Below, one piece after another: positions 35,692-44,278 of a stretch of DNA of 64,000 nt; positions within the stretch are counted from its first letter, which is position 1, and every line of letters starts with the position of its first letter. Origin of the DNA: Prauserella salsuginis (GTDB lineage Bacteria > Actinomycetota > Actinomycetes > Mycobacteriales > Pseudonocardiaceae); NCBI RefSeq assembly GCF_024648885.1, contig NZ_JANBBF010000010.1, positions 496,001 to 560,000 of the forward strand, read 5' to 3'. Under the pieces are notes generated by a model. It made no database searches, was not told where the DNA came from, and saw only the letters and a list, made by a program, of their open reading frames with translations. The position numbers were made by a program, and so were the translations under genes.

Positions 35692-37302
35692 ATGAGAGCG
35701 GTGATGCAGCCGGAACCACTGGGCCTCCACCAGGTCTTCGACAGGTGCGAAACGCTCTTCGCCGACCGCCCGGTGGTGCTCGGCGGCGCCGCGGGACCGA
35801 CGACGACCACCTACGGCGAACTGTTCGCCCAGGCGCGCGCGTTCGCCGGCAGGCTGACCGAACTCGGGCTGCGCGCCGGCGACCGGGTCGCGACCTTCGC
35901 GCCGAACACTCGCGAGCACCTGCTGGCGTACGTCGCCGTCCCCGGCAGCGGGTTGGTGCTCCACACCGTCAACATCAGGCTCAGCGGGGAGGAGATCGCC
36001 TACACGGTCGAGCACGCGGGCGACCGGGTGGTGCTCGTGGACGCCGCACTGTGGCCGGAGTGGTCAGCCGTCGCGCTCCCGGCGTGCGTCGAGCACGTCA
36101 TCGTGTACGGCGACATCGCCGAACTCCCCGAACGTCACGGCAACGCCGTCGTCAGCCGCTTCACCGACCCGTCCGGCGTCCCGCCGCGGGAGGGCCCCTG
36201 GTATCGCCCCGCGGACGAGAACGAGGCCAGCGGAATCTGTTACACCTCGGGCACGACGGGGTGGCCGAAGGCCGTCGTCTACAGCCACCGGTCGGTGTAT
36301 CTGCACGCCCTGACGCTGTGCGGCGCCGACACGTTCGCGATCTCCGAACACGACGTGGTCTGCCCGGTGGTTCCCATGTTCCACGCGAACTCGTGGAACC
36401 TGCCGTATGCGAGTCTGCTGGCCGGTGCGAGCCTCGTGCTGCCAGCGCAACGGACCGATCCCGCCGGCCTTGCCGAATGTTTCGCGGCCGGAGGCGTCAC
36501 GTTCTCGGCCGCAGTCCCCACGGTGTGGGCGAATCTCGTCGCCGCGGTCGGTGCGGGTGAGATCGACCCGAACGCGCTGAGTTCCGTGCAGCGCCTCGTG
36601 ATCGGTGGTTCGGCCGCATCGGAGACGTTGCTGTCCGAATTGGCCGAACTCGGGATCGAACCGGTGCACGCATGGGGAATGACCGAGTGCTCGCCGGTCG
36701 GGCTCATCGCGAACCCGCCCGCGGATGCCGAGGCGGCGGTGGCGGCAGCCAGCAAGTCCAGCCAGGGCAGGCCGATGCCGGGCCTCGATCTGCGCGCCGT
36801 CGAGGACGGCGTGCCTGCCCCGCGGGACGGCGCGTCGATCGGCGAGTTGCAGATCAGCGGCCCCTACGTCGTGGCCGACTACTACGGCGCGGAAGCCGGG
36901 GCCGTGGCCGACAAATTCGTGGAGCACGGAGGAAAACGCTGGCTCCGTACCGGTGACGTCGTGACCGTCGACGAACGCGGCTACGTGCGGCTCGTCGATC
37001 GCACGAAGGATCTGGTGAAATCCGGTGGCGAATGGATCTCCTCCGTGGCGCTGGAGAACCACCTGTTGGCGCACCCGGCCGTGCAGGAGGCCGCCGTGAT
37101 CGCCGTGCCGGATCCGAAGTGGGAGGAGCGCCCGCTCGCGGTCGTGGTCGCACGTGACGTCGATGCGGCGCAGCTGCGCGATTTCCTCGCCGCGAGAGTG
37201 CCGCGCTGGCAGGTACCGGACCGGTTCGAGTTCGTCGCGGAGGTTCCCAAGACTAGTGTCGGCAAGCTGGACAAGAAGCGACTCCGTGGCGAGTACGCCT
37301 GA
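35692..37302 (+). CDS. Acyl-CoA synthetase (AMP-forming, FadD-like)
   Basis: ANL-superfamily ligase, 536 residues. The AMP-binding P-loop YTSGTTGWPKAVVYSH starts at residue 184. Further marks are HAWGMTECSPVG (A5), LRTGDVVTVDERGYVRLVDRTKD (A7/A8 hinge), SGGEWISS and the catalytic Lys near the end in SVGKLDKKRL. It activates a carboxylic acid as acyl-AMP and then acyl-CoA; chain length is not deducible. The ATG at 35692 follows GAAGGGAG. It diverges from the lyase/hydratase/transporter cluster and is followed by the IclR gene, so it may activate the acid released by the lyase. Confidence 0.92.
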   Translation: MRAVMQPEPLGLHQVFDRCETLFADRPVVLGGAAGPTTTTYGELFAQARAFAGRLTELGLRAGDRVATFAPNTREHLLAYVAVPGSGLVLHTVNIRLSGEEIAYTVEHAGDRVVLVDAALWPEWSAVALPACVEHVIVYGDIAELPERHGNAVVSRFTDPSGVPPREGPWYRPADENEASGICYTSGTTGWPKAVVYSHRSVYLHALTLCGADTFAISEHDVVCPVVPMFHANSWNLPYASLLAGASLVLPAQRTDPAGLAECFAAGGVTFSAAVPTVWANLVAAVGAGEIDPNALSSVQRLVIGGSAASETLLSELAELGIEPVHAWGMTECSPVGLIANPPADAEAAVAAASKSSQGRPMPGLDLRAVEDGVPAPRDGASIGELQISGPYVVADYYGAEAGAVADKFVEHGGKRWLRTGDVVTVDERGYVRLVDRTKDLVKSGGEWISSVALENHLLAHPAVQEAAVIAVPDPKWEERPLAVVVARDVDAAQLRDFLAARVPRWQVPDRFEFVAEVPKTSVGKLDKKRLRGEYA

Positions 37303-37393
37303 ACACGCCGACGTATCGTGCCGGCAGACACCGCGTCTGCGCAGACGGTTCCCTCACGCCGAGGAGTTCCCACGGCAGAAGGAAAGTGAACGG

Positions 37394-38212
37394 ATGCCAC
37401 CGAAAGACAACGACGGCCACGACGACGACTCGAAGACCGACGACGCGAAGAACATGGTGAACTCCGTGGTCCGAGCCGGTCAGCTGCTGGACGCCTTCGA
37501 CAGCGGAAAACCGGTCCTCGGGCTCACGGAACTGTGCGCGGCAACCGGTCTGAACAAGACCACCACCCACCGGCTGCTCAGCACGCTCGTGCGGATGGGC
37601 TGGCTGACCAGGACGCCGGACGGCGATTACAAGGTCGGTATGAAGTTGTTCAGCCTCGGCTCGGTGGCGCTCGCCGACTTCAGTCTCCGTGACGAGGCCC
37701 GGCCCTCGCTGTTGTCGCTCGCCGAGCAGTTCGGCGACACGGCGTATCTGATGATCCCCGGCGACAGCGGCGCGGTGGTCATCGACCGCTACGAAGGGTC
37801 GAGCCCGCTGTCGGTGAAGCACATCGGCATCGGGACGGTGCTGCCGTACCACGCCGCCGCGGGGCCGATGACCATGCTCGCGTTCGTCCCGGAGCTCCGG
37901 GAACGCTGGCTGGCCGAACCGCTGACGGCATTCACCCGGCACACGCTGCAGGACCACGACGCCCTCGAATCCCAACTCGACAGGATCCGCGCCGAGGGGT
38001 ACACGATCAGCGACGAGGACTACCTCAGCGGTGTCGGTGCGGTCGCCGCCCCGGTGTTCGACCGCACGGGGAAACTGGAGGCCACCGTGAGTCTCGGCGG
38101 ACCTGCCGGCGATTTCAGGGGCAGTCAGCTCGTCAGCATCATCAGTGCGGTCAGAGAGGCCGCCGCCACGATCTCCACTCGCCTCGGATCGTCGTTGGAC
38201 GTGGCGGGCTGA
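37394..38212 (+). CDS. IclR-family transcriptional regulator
   Basis: A 272-residue IclR protein: an acidic N-terminal tail (1-20), a winged helix-turn-helix (VVRAGQLLDAFDSGKPVLGL to LNKTTTHRLLSTLVRMGWL), and an effector-binding GAF-like domain with GTVLPYHAAAGPMTMLAF and GVGAVAAPVFD. The ATG at 37394 is preceded by AGAAGGAAAG. Located just after the acyl-CoA synthetase, it is the obvious regulator of the divergent cluster; the palindromes at 35578-35674 are candidate binding sites. Confidence 0.92.
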   Translation: MPPKDNDGHDDDSKTDDAKNMVNSVVRAGQLLDAFDSGKPVLGLTELCAATGLNKTTTHRLLSTLVRMGWLTRTPDGDYKVGMKLFSLGSVALADFSLRDEARPSLLSLAEQFGDTAYLMIPGDSGAVVIDRYEGSSPLSVKHIGIGTVLPYHAAAGPMTMLAFVPELRERWLAEPLTAFTRHTLQDHDALESQLDRIRAEGYTISDEDYLSGVGAVAAPVFDRTGKLEATVSLGGPAGDFRGSQLVSIISAVREAAATISTRLGSSLDVAG

Positions 38213-38276
38213 ACCCGGCCGTCCGTGTGGCACACGTCTAGTCCTCCGGGGTGAACGGCACATCTAGGCTGTGGCC

Positions 38277-38816
38277 ATGCCGATGTTCGCGTTCGAAGGT
38301 AAGCGCCCCTCCGTCCACCCCGAGGCGTGGATCGCGCCGACGGCCACGCTGGTGGGCGACGTCGTCGTCGAGAAGGGCGCGTCGGTCTGGTACGGCGTCG
38401 TCGTCCGCGCGGACTTCGGCCGCATCGTGATCCGCGAGGGTGCGAACGTGCAGGACAACTCCGTACTGCACGTGGGCGACGGGGTGTGCGAGGTCGGCGC
38501 GAACGCCACCGTCGGCCACTCCTGCATCGTCCACGACTGCACCGTCGGCGAGCAGGCGCTGATCGGCAACGGCGCCACGGTCCTCGACCTGTCCACCGTG
38601 GGCGCGCGCACCCTCGTGGCCGCCGGCTCCACCGTCACGCCGGGCACCGAGGTGCCGTCCGAGGTCATCGCGATGGGCAGCCCCGCGAAGAAGTTCGTCC
38701 CGCTGACCGACTCCGCCCGCGGCTGGATCGACCACAACGCCGCGATCTACCGGGAACTGGCTCGCCGCCACGCCGAGGGCGTCGAGGAGATCGCCGAACC
38801 CGACCGGCCCGAGTAA
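38277..38816 (+). CDS. Gamma-carbonic anhydrase-like hexapeptide protein
   Basis: Left-handed beta-helix protein of the gamma-carbonic anhydrase family, 179 residues. Hexapeptide repeats run from WIAPTATLVGDVVVEKGASV onward. The three metal-binding His are present at 65, 81 and 86 (NSVLHVG, VGHSCIVH). Catalytic activity is plausible, but many members are of unknown role. The ATG at 38277 lies seven bases after TAGGCT, indicating a leaderless mRNA; GTG 38271 is an alternative. Confidence 0.9.
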   Translation: MPMFAFEGKRPSVHPEAWIAPTATLVGDVVVEKGASVWYGVVVRADFGRIVIREGANVQDNSVLHVGDGVCEVGANATVGHSCIVHDCTVGEQALIGNGATVLDLSTVGARTLVAAGSTVTPGTEVPSEVIAMGSPAKKFVPLTDSARGWIDHNAAIYRELARRHAEGVEEIAEPDRPE

Positions 38817-38865
38817 GCCCCGCCCACGTCGCGCGGTGTTCACCTTCGGCAGGTAGACCGGGTCC

Positions 38866-39543
38866 GTGACCCAGCACGCCGCGGAGTGGGCCGCCTACGT
38901 CGACGGCTACTGCGAACGCCTCGCCCCCGGACTCCTCGGGGAGCCGTTCAACACGATCAGTAACGTCGGGTTCCTGCTCGCCGCCGTCGCCGTCTGGCGG
39001 CAGTCCCGCGGCGAGGCCGGACCGCGCGTCCTCGCCGCGGGGCTCGCGCTGATCTTCGTCGCCAGCACCGCCTTCCACATGCTCGCCACCCGCTGGGCGG
39101 GCACCGTCGACTCCGCGGCGATCGCACTGTTCGTACTCGCCTACGCCGTGGTGTTCGCCCACGTGTTCCTGCGCGCACCCTGGCGATGGGCCTGGCTGGC
39201 CGTCCCCGCGTTCCTCGCCCTCGCGGTACCGGTCGTGGCCGGGGCCGACGCGCTCGGTCTGCCCGGTGCCCAGTACGCCGCCCCGCTCGTCGCGCCGTTC
39301 GTACTCGCCGCACTGACCGCGCGGGACGCCGTGTGGCCTGCGCTGCTCACCGCGGGCGGACTGTTCGGCCTTTCACTCACGTTCAGATCCGTCGACCACA
39401 CCGTGTGCGGTTCGTTTCCGCCCGGCACGCACTTCCTGTGGCATCTGCTCAACGCCGCGGTGCTCTACCTCGTCACCCGGACCGCCGTGGGCCGCTGGGT
39501 AGGATCACCCGAACGGGCGGACCCGTCGACCGCAGGCCGGTAG
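38866..39543 (+). CDS. Ceramidase-family (CREST) membrane protein
   Basis: Seven-helix membrane protein of the alkaline ceramidase/CREST superfamily. Metal-site motifs are present: EPFNTISNVGF, then STAFHMLATRWAG...D, and HTVCGSFPPGTHFLWHLLNA near the C-terminus (His and Asp residues that bind zinc in the family). The substrate in bacteria is unknown, probably an amide-linked lipid. GTG 38866 lies about eight bases after TAGACC, with no ribosome binding site, again suggesting a leaderless transcript. Confidence 0.85.
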   Translation: MTQHAAEWAAYVDGYCERLAPGLLGEPFNTISNVGFLLAAVAVWRQSRGEAGPRVLAAGLALIFVASTAFHMLATRWAGTVDSAAIALFVLAYAVVFAHVFLRAPWRWAWLAVPAFLALAVPVVAGADALGLPGAQYAAPLVAPFVLAALTARDAVWPALLTAGGLFGLSLTFRSVDHTVCGSFPPGTHFLWHLLNAAVLYLVTRTAVGRWVGSPERADPSTAGR

Positions 39544-39582
39544 CACGAGCGAAGTGAGCGACAACAGCATGACCACCACCGC

Positions 39583-40764
39583 ATGACGGCCCCGAAGACC
39601 CTCGTGCGCAGGGCGTTCCCGCCGACCGCCGTGGCAGCGGGCCTGATCTCGGTACTCGTCGCCGTCACCAGCACGGCCGCGATCGTCTTCTCCGCCGCGC
39701 GGGCCGCGGGCGCATCCCCGGCCGAGGTCACGTCGTGGATGCTCGCCGTGTGCGTCGGCATGGGCGTCACCTCCATCGGCCTGTCGCTGCGGTACCGCGC
39801 GCCGATCGTGACCGCCTGGTCCACCCCGGGCGCCGCGCTGCTGGCCGCGAGCCTGCACGGCGTGCCCATGGCGCAGGCGATCGGAGCGTTCGTCGTGTCG
39901 GCCGCGCTGATCACGCTGACCGGCGTCACCGGCTGGTTCGAACGTGTCATGAACCGCATCCCGGTCGCGCTCGCCTCCGGGCTGCTGGCCGGGGTCCTCG
40001 TGCAGTTCGGCATCGACCTGTTCGGCGAACTGGAGACGAGTTTCGCCGTCGTGTTCCCGATGCTGCTGGCGTACCTGCTGGCGCGGCGGTGGGCACCCCG
40101 GTACGCCGTGCTCGTCGCACTGGCCGCGGGTGTCGCGGCGACGGCCGTCACCGGGACGTTGCAGCTCGACCGCGTCGACCTCGCGTTCGGGGCGCCCGTG
40201 TTCACGATGCCGGAGTTCGACTGGCAGGTGATCATCAGCGTCGGACTGCCGCTGTACATCGTGACCATGGCGTCGCAGAACCTGCCCGGCGTGGCGGTGC
40301 TGCGGGGCGACGGCTATACCGACGTGCCGCTGTCACCGGTCATCGGCACGACCGGAGTGGCGAACCTGCTGCTCGCACCGTTCGGCTGCTTCGGCCTCAA
40401 CCTCGCCGCCATCACCGCGGCGATCTGCACCGGACCGCAAGCGCTCGAGGACCGTGGCCGCCGCTATCTCGCCGCCGTGTGGGCGGGCCTGTTCTACCTG
40501 GTCATCGGGGTCTTCGCGGGCACGGTCGGTTCCCTGCTCGGCGCGCTCCCCGAAGCCCTGATCATCGGCATCAGCGGGCTCGGCCTGCTCGCCACCATCA
40601 CCGGTTCGCTCAGCTCGGCGCTCGGCGACCAGCGGTGGCGCGAACCCGCCGCCGTGACGTTCCTGGCGACCGCCTCCGGCATGACCCTGCTGGGCATCGG
40701 TTCGGCGTTCTGGGGCCTGCTCGCAGGCGTGCTCACGGCCCTGATCACCCGCCGCCGCTCCTGA
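39583..40764 (+). CDS. benE: BenE-family transporter
   Basis: Benzoate/H+ symporter family (BenE), 393 residues, about 12 hydrophobic segments. Family signatures: RAPIVTAWSTPGAALL, then the cytoplasmic turn after GWFERVMNRIPVALASGLLAGVL, VTMASQNLPGVAVLRGDGY, and APFGCFGLNLAAITAAICTG. The actual substrate may be benzoate or another carboxylate; no benzoate-degradation genes are adjacent. It is followed by a perfect 23-bp inverted repeat. Confidence 0.9.
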   Translation: MTAPKTLVRRAFPPTAVAAGLISVLVAVTSTAAIVFSAARAAGASPAEVTSWMLAVCVGMGVTSIGLSLRYRAPIVTAWSTPGAALLAASLHGVPMAQAIGAFVVSAALITLTGVTGWFERVMNRIPVALASGLLAGVLVQFGIDLFGELETSFAVVFPMLLAYLLARRWAPRYAVLVALAAGVAATAVTGTLQLDRVDLAFGAPVFTMPEFDWQVIISVGLPLYIVTMASQNLPGVAVLRGDGYTDVPLSPVIGTTGVANLLLAPFGCFGLNLAAITAAICTGPQALEDRGRRYLAAVWAGLFYLVIGVFAGTVGSLLGALPEALIIGISGLGLLATITGSLSSALGDQRWREPAAVTFLATASGMTLLGIGSAFWGLLAGVLTALITRRRS

Positions 40765-40770
40765 GGAAGC

Positions 40771-40823
40771 GCCCCCAGGGGCACTTTGGTTGCGTTCGGT
40801 GCAACCAAAGTGCCCCTGGGGGC
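40771..40823. terminator. Perfect 23-bp inverted repeat, bidirectional terminator
   Basis: The left arm (40771-40793, GCCCCCAGGGGCACTTTGGT...) and right arm (40801-40823) are exact reverse complements separated by GTTCGGT. It lies between the convergent benE and ppa genes, so it can terminate both. Each arm begins with its own short palindrome (GCCCCCAGGGGC). The arm sequence recurs near 14261 and in related form near 56054, so it belongs to a dispersed family. Confidence 0.85.
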
Positions 40824-40893
40824 AACAGGTCGGGCACGAAAAAGGGGACCCGGCCGGTGTGGTCGGATCCCCTTGAACGACTGCGGCTGCGGC

Positions 40894-41463
40894 TCAGTGC
40901 TTGCCGGCGTCCGCGGCCTCCTTCTCGAGGCGCTCACGCTCACGCTCCAGCGAACGCTCGATCTCGGCCTCGGCCTCCATCCGGCCGACCCACGACGAGC
41001 CTTCGACGCTCTTGGCAGGCTCGAGGTCCTTGTACACCTGGAAGAAGTGCTCGATCTCCAGCTTGTGGAACTCGTTCAGGTGGTGGATGTCCCGCAGGTG
41101 GTCGTTACGCGGGTCGCCGGTCGGAACGGCCAGCACCTTGTCGTCCGGGCCCTTCTCGTCACGCATCCGGAACATGCCCACGGCGCGGCACTTGACCAGG
41201 CAGCCGGGGAAAGTCGGCTGCTGCACGAGGACGAGCACGTCGAGCGGGTCGCCGTCCTGGCCGAGCGTGTTGTCGATGAAGCCGTAGTCGGCCGGGTACT
41301 GCGTGGCCGTGAAGAGCGTCCGGTCGAGCTTGATCCGACCCGTCTCGTGGTCCACCTCGTACTTGTTGCGCTCCCCGCGGGGGATCTCGATCGTGACGTC
41401 GAAGTCCACGGCGTCCTCGCTTGATCTCGTCGGCGCCGCGTCGCTCGCGGCTGAAAATGTCAT
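40894..41463 (-). CDS. ppa: Inorganic pyrophosphatase (family I)
   Basis: Soluble pyrophosphatase: [24 protein letters not shown], then [24 protein letters not shown] with the catalytic aspartates, and PTGDPRND. The 189 residues include about 20 extra N-terminal residues before the canonical start (family members usually begin FDVTIEIP) and a charged helical C-terminus. The ATG at 41463 has AAGGA just before it. It drives biosynthetic reactions by removing pyrophosphate, partly overlapping the role of HppA. Confidence 0.96.
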   Translation of the reverse strand: MTFSAASDAAPTRSSEDAVDFDVTIEIPRGERNKYEVDHETGRIKLDRTLFTATQYPADYGFIDNTLGQDGDPLDVLVLVQQPTFPGCLVKCRAVGMFRMRDEKGPDDKVLAVPTGDPRNDHLRDIHHLNEFHKLEIEHFFQVYKDLEPAKSVEGSSWVGRMEAEAEIERSLERERERLEKEAADAGKH

Positions 41464-41589
41464 GTCCTTACCCGACCAGTGTGACCCACCGCTCGGTCAG
41501 GTAGCACTAAGGATGGCACTAGTGTGATGTCTGCCCCGTTCGAGTAGCGGAACGCATTAGCACGTAGTGGGGACTTGCTGGAGGGGTAC

Positions 41590-44172
41590 GTGTCACAACG
41601 CGACACCGGCGCGGACGGCGCCGGCGGAGCAGCCGACGGCGGCACAGCGGGCGGTGGGGCAGCCGACGGCGGCGGACCGGCGTGGCCGTCGGACGACGTC
41701 GATTCGACACCGCGGTCCGCCACGTCCCCGGAGTCCGCCGCTCGGGAGGCCGCCGCTCGGGAGGCCGCCGTCTCTCCGGAGTCCGCAGCGTCCCCGTTCT
41801 CGCCTTCGTCCACGGGGTCGCCGTCTCCGGCTCCGGGCCCGCCCTCGCCGCAAGCGTGGCCCGCTCCGCCCGCGGCGGCGCAGCCCCGGCCGCAACGGCC
41901 AACCCCGCCCCGGGAGTCGCACCACCAGCCCCCGGAAGTGCCGAACGGTCCCCCTGGGGCGCAGCACCAGCCCCCGGGAATGCAACACGAGCCCCGGGAT
42001 CCGCAACACGAGCCCCGCGATCCGCAACACGGGCCCCGGGATCCGCAACACGGGCCCCCGCCGCCGCAACACCAGCGGCCGGGGCCGCCGCGACGCCCTG
42101 CGCAGCCACCGATCTCCACCACTCCGGTCCCGCCTGCCGGGACGACCGCCCATCCGATGCGTATCGAGCCGGCTCGGCCCGCCCAGCCGGACGGCACCGC
42201 CCGCACCGGCTCCGGCGACCCCGACGCGACCGCTCCCAACCCCACCGGTCCCAACCCCACCGGTCCCAACTCCGCCGCTCCCAACCCTGCCGGTCACAGC
42301 TCCGCGACGCGCAGGACCGCCGCGCCCGGCACCGCTGCTCACCACGGCAGGGGCTCCCACGGCACGGACCCGCACGGCACGGACCCGCACGGCACGGACC
42401 CCCGCGGTACCGCCGCTGACGCCGGCGATCGTGGTGGCGCCGTCCACCACGGCTTCCCTCACAGCAATGCCACCGGCGGCGACTATCGCGGCAGTGCCGA
42501 CGGCAGTACCCACAGTGACGGCGGCACCGACGGTGATGGCGGTGCCGACCGCGACGGCACCCACCGCGACGGCACCCACCGCGACGGCACCCACCGCGAC
42601 GCCACCGTGTCGGATGCCGCGGCCGCCGCTGCCGGGACGGGTGCCGCCGAGAACGCCTCCGCGGCGAACCACGGTTCCGACGGCCCGCCGACCGGACCGG
42701 AAGGGCCGGCGGCCGCCGATTCCGACCCCGAACCGGAACCGAAGCGCCGACGTGGCCGCGCGTTGCTGTTCAGCGGGTTGGCGCTCGTGCTCGTCGTCGC
42801 CCTCGGCATCACGCTGGCGCTGCCTGCCGTGTCGAACCGCCTCGGGCTGCCGTGGGCGCCGAACCTGCCGAAGGGCGACGAACCCGAACCCGTCGCCGTC
42901 ACCCGGCAGTTGCAGTCCATCGGAGGGCAGGGCGACGGGCCGACGGCGAACGGTCTGCGGCAGGCGCTCGAGGGGCCTGCGAGCTCGGGTGCGCTGGGCA
43001 CGCTCAGCGGCACGGTCGTCGACGCGACCACCGGCGACACCCTGTGGTCGCAGGGTGAGAACCGGGCCGTGACGCCCGCGTCGGCGACGAAGATCCTCAC
43101 CGCCGCGGCGGCGCTGCTCGAACTCGGCCCGGACATGCGACTGTCGACCAAGGCGTACGAGGCGGTGCCCGGGCGGGGCGGCATCATCGTGAGAGCCGGC
43201 GGCGACGTGACGCTGTCGTCGCTGCCGGAAGGTGAGGAATCGCTTTACCACGGTGCGGCCCACCTGGACGAGCTCGCGAAGCAGATCGACGAGGCCACCA
43301 ACGGGAACGTTCGCGCGGTCGCCCTCGAACAGAGCGTGTTCACAACCGACAAGACCGGGCAGGGTTGGGCGGACGAGGACGCCCCGTCGACGTACGCCGC
43401 GCCGCTCGCCCCGATCATGCTCGACGGCGGGCGGCAGGACCCGCTCGACGACACGTCCGAACGGTTCGGTGACCCGGCGCAGCGGATGGTCGACCAACTG
43501 GCGGGCAAGTTCGCCGCCGCGGAGGTCGATCCCGAGCTGACGAAAGGCAGCCGAGCGGCACAGCTCGAGGAGTCGGAGCCCATCGCTGAGGTGCAGTCGG
43601 CGCCGATGGAGCGGCTCGTCGAGCAGATGCTGCAGCTGTCGGACAACACCCTCGCCGAGGCGATCCAGCACCACATCGCGATCTCGAAGGGGCGGGAGCC
43701 CTCGTTCGAGGGCGGGGCGAAGGCGACCCTCGACGTGCTGCGGGAACACGGCTTCGACGTCGGCGGCGCGACGCTCCACGACGGCAGCGGCCTCTCGGTC
43801 GACAACCGCGTCACGGCGAAGCTGCTGTCCGAGGTCATGGCCGTCGCCGCGGCACCCGGCGGCAGTGCGCACGCCGACGAGCGCACGTCGAAGCTGCGCC
43901 CGCTGCTGGCCGGCCTGCCCGTCGCCGGCGGCACCGGGACGCTCGCCGAGCGCTACACCGAGGGCACGCCCGCGCAGGGCCGCGGCTGGGTACGCGCCAA
44001 GACCGGCACGATCCCGTCGACCGGCACCAACGCACTGACCGGCCAGGTCGTGACCGTCGACGGGCGGACCCTGGCGTTCTCGCTGGTCACCTCCAAGGCG
44101 GGCAACACCGATGCCGCCCGCGACGCTCTCGACACCGTCACCGCGACGCTGCGTGAGTGCGGCTGCCGCTAG
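41590..44172 (+). CDS. dacB: D-alanyl-D-alanine carboxypeptidase/endopeptidase (PBP4 type) with long disordered N-terminus
   Basis: Peptidase S13 enzyme trimming peptidoglycan outside the membrane. Residues 1-~385 are a Pro/Ala/Gly/Thr-rich, presumably cytoplasmic and disordered region. A transmembrane helix follows (~390-412, LLFSGLALVLVVALGITLAL), then the catalytic domain with SATK (Ser498-Lys501), SDN (684-686) and KTG (804-806). Usual PBP4 proteins lack such an N-terminus. It contains in-frame repeats: 18-bp units (around 41990-42060, PRDPQH), 15-bp units (42365-42410, HGTDP) and 15-bp units (42550-42605, DGTHR). GTG 41590 is chosen because GGAGGGG precedes it; TTG 41575 is possible. Confidence 0.92.
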   Translation: MSQRDTGADGAGGAADGGTAGGGAADGGGPAWPSDDVDSTPRSATSPESAAREAAAREAAVSPESAASPFSPSSTGSPSPAPGPPSPQAWPAPPAAAQPRPQRPTPPRESHHQPPEVPNGPPGAQHQPPGMQHEPRDPQHEPRDPQHGPRDPQHGPPPPQHQRPGPPRRPAQPPISTTPVPPAGTTAHPMRIEPARPAQPDGTARTGSGDPDATAPNPTGPNPTGPNSAAPNPAGHSSATRRTAAPGTAAHHGRGSHGTDPHGTDPHGTDPRGTAADAGDRGGAVHHGFPHSNATGGDYRGSADGSTHSDGGTDGDGGADRDGTHRDGTHRDGTHRDATVSDAAAAAAGTGAAENASAANHGSDGPPTGPEGPAAADSDPEPEPKRRRGRALLFSGLALVLVVALGITLALPAVSNRLGLPWAPNLPKGDEPEPVAVTRQLQSIGGQGDGPTANGLRQALEGPASSGALGTLSGTVVDATTGDTLWSQGENRAVTPASATKILTAAAALLELGPDMRLSTKAYEAVPGRGGIIVRAGGDVTLSSLPEGEESLYHGAAHLDELAKQIDEATNGNVRAVALEQSVFTTDKTGQGWADEDAPSTYAAPLAPIMLDGGRQDPLDDTSERFGDPAQRMVDQLAGKFAAAEVDPELTKGSRAAQLEESEPIAEVQSAPMERLVEQMLQLSDNTLAEAIQHHIAISKGREPSFEGGAKATLDVLREHGFDVGGATLHDGSGLSVDNRVTAKLLSEVMAVAAAPGGSAHADERTSKLRPLLAGLPVAGGTGTLAERYTEGTPAQGRGWVRAKTGTIPSTGTNALTGQVVTVDGRTLAFSLVTSKAGNTDAARDALDTVTATLRECGCR

Positions 44173-44278
44173 GTGCGAGTGCGGCTGCCGCTAGTGCGCC
44201 GTTCAGTCGTGCCCGGCACCGCCCACCGGGAGTGTCGGCCGGTGGGACGGCGCCGGTCGAACGGGTAGCGTCGCGGGC

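Noticed and set aside
40771..40823. Insertion sequence ends
   Set aside because: Arms enclose only seven bases; this is a hairpin, not a transposon.
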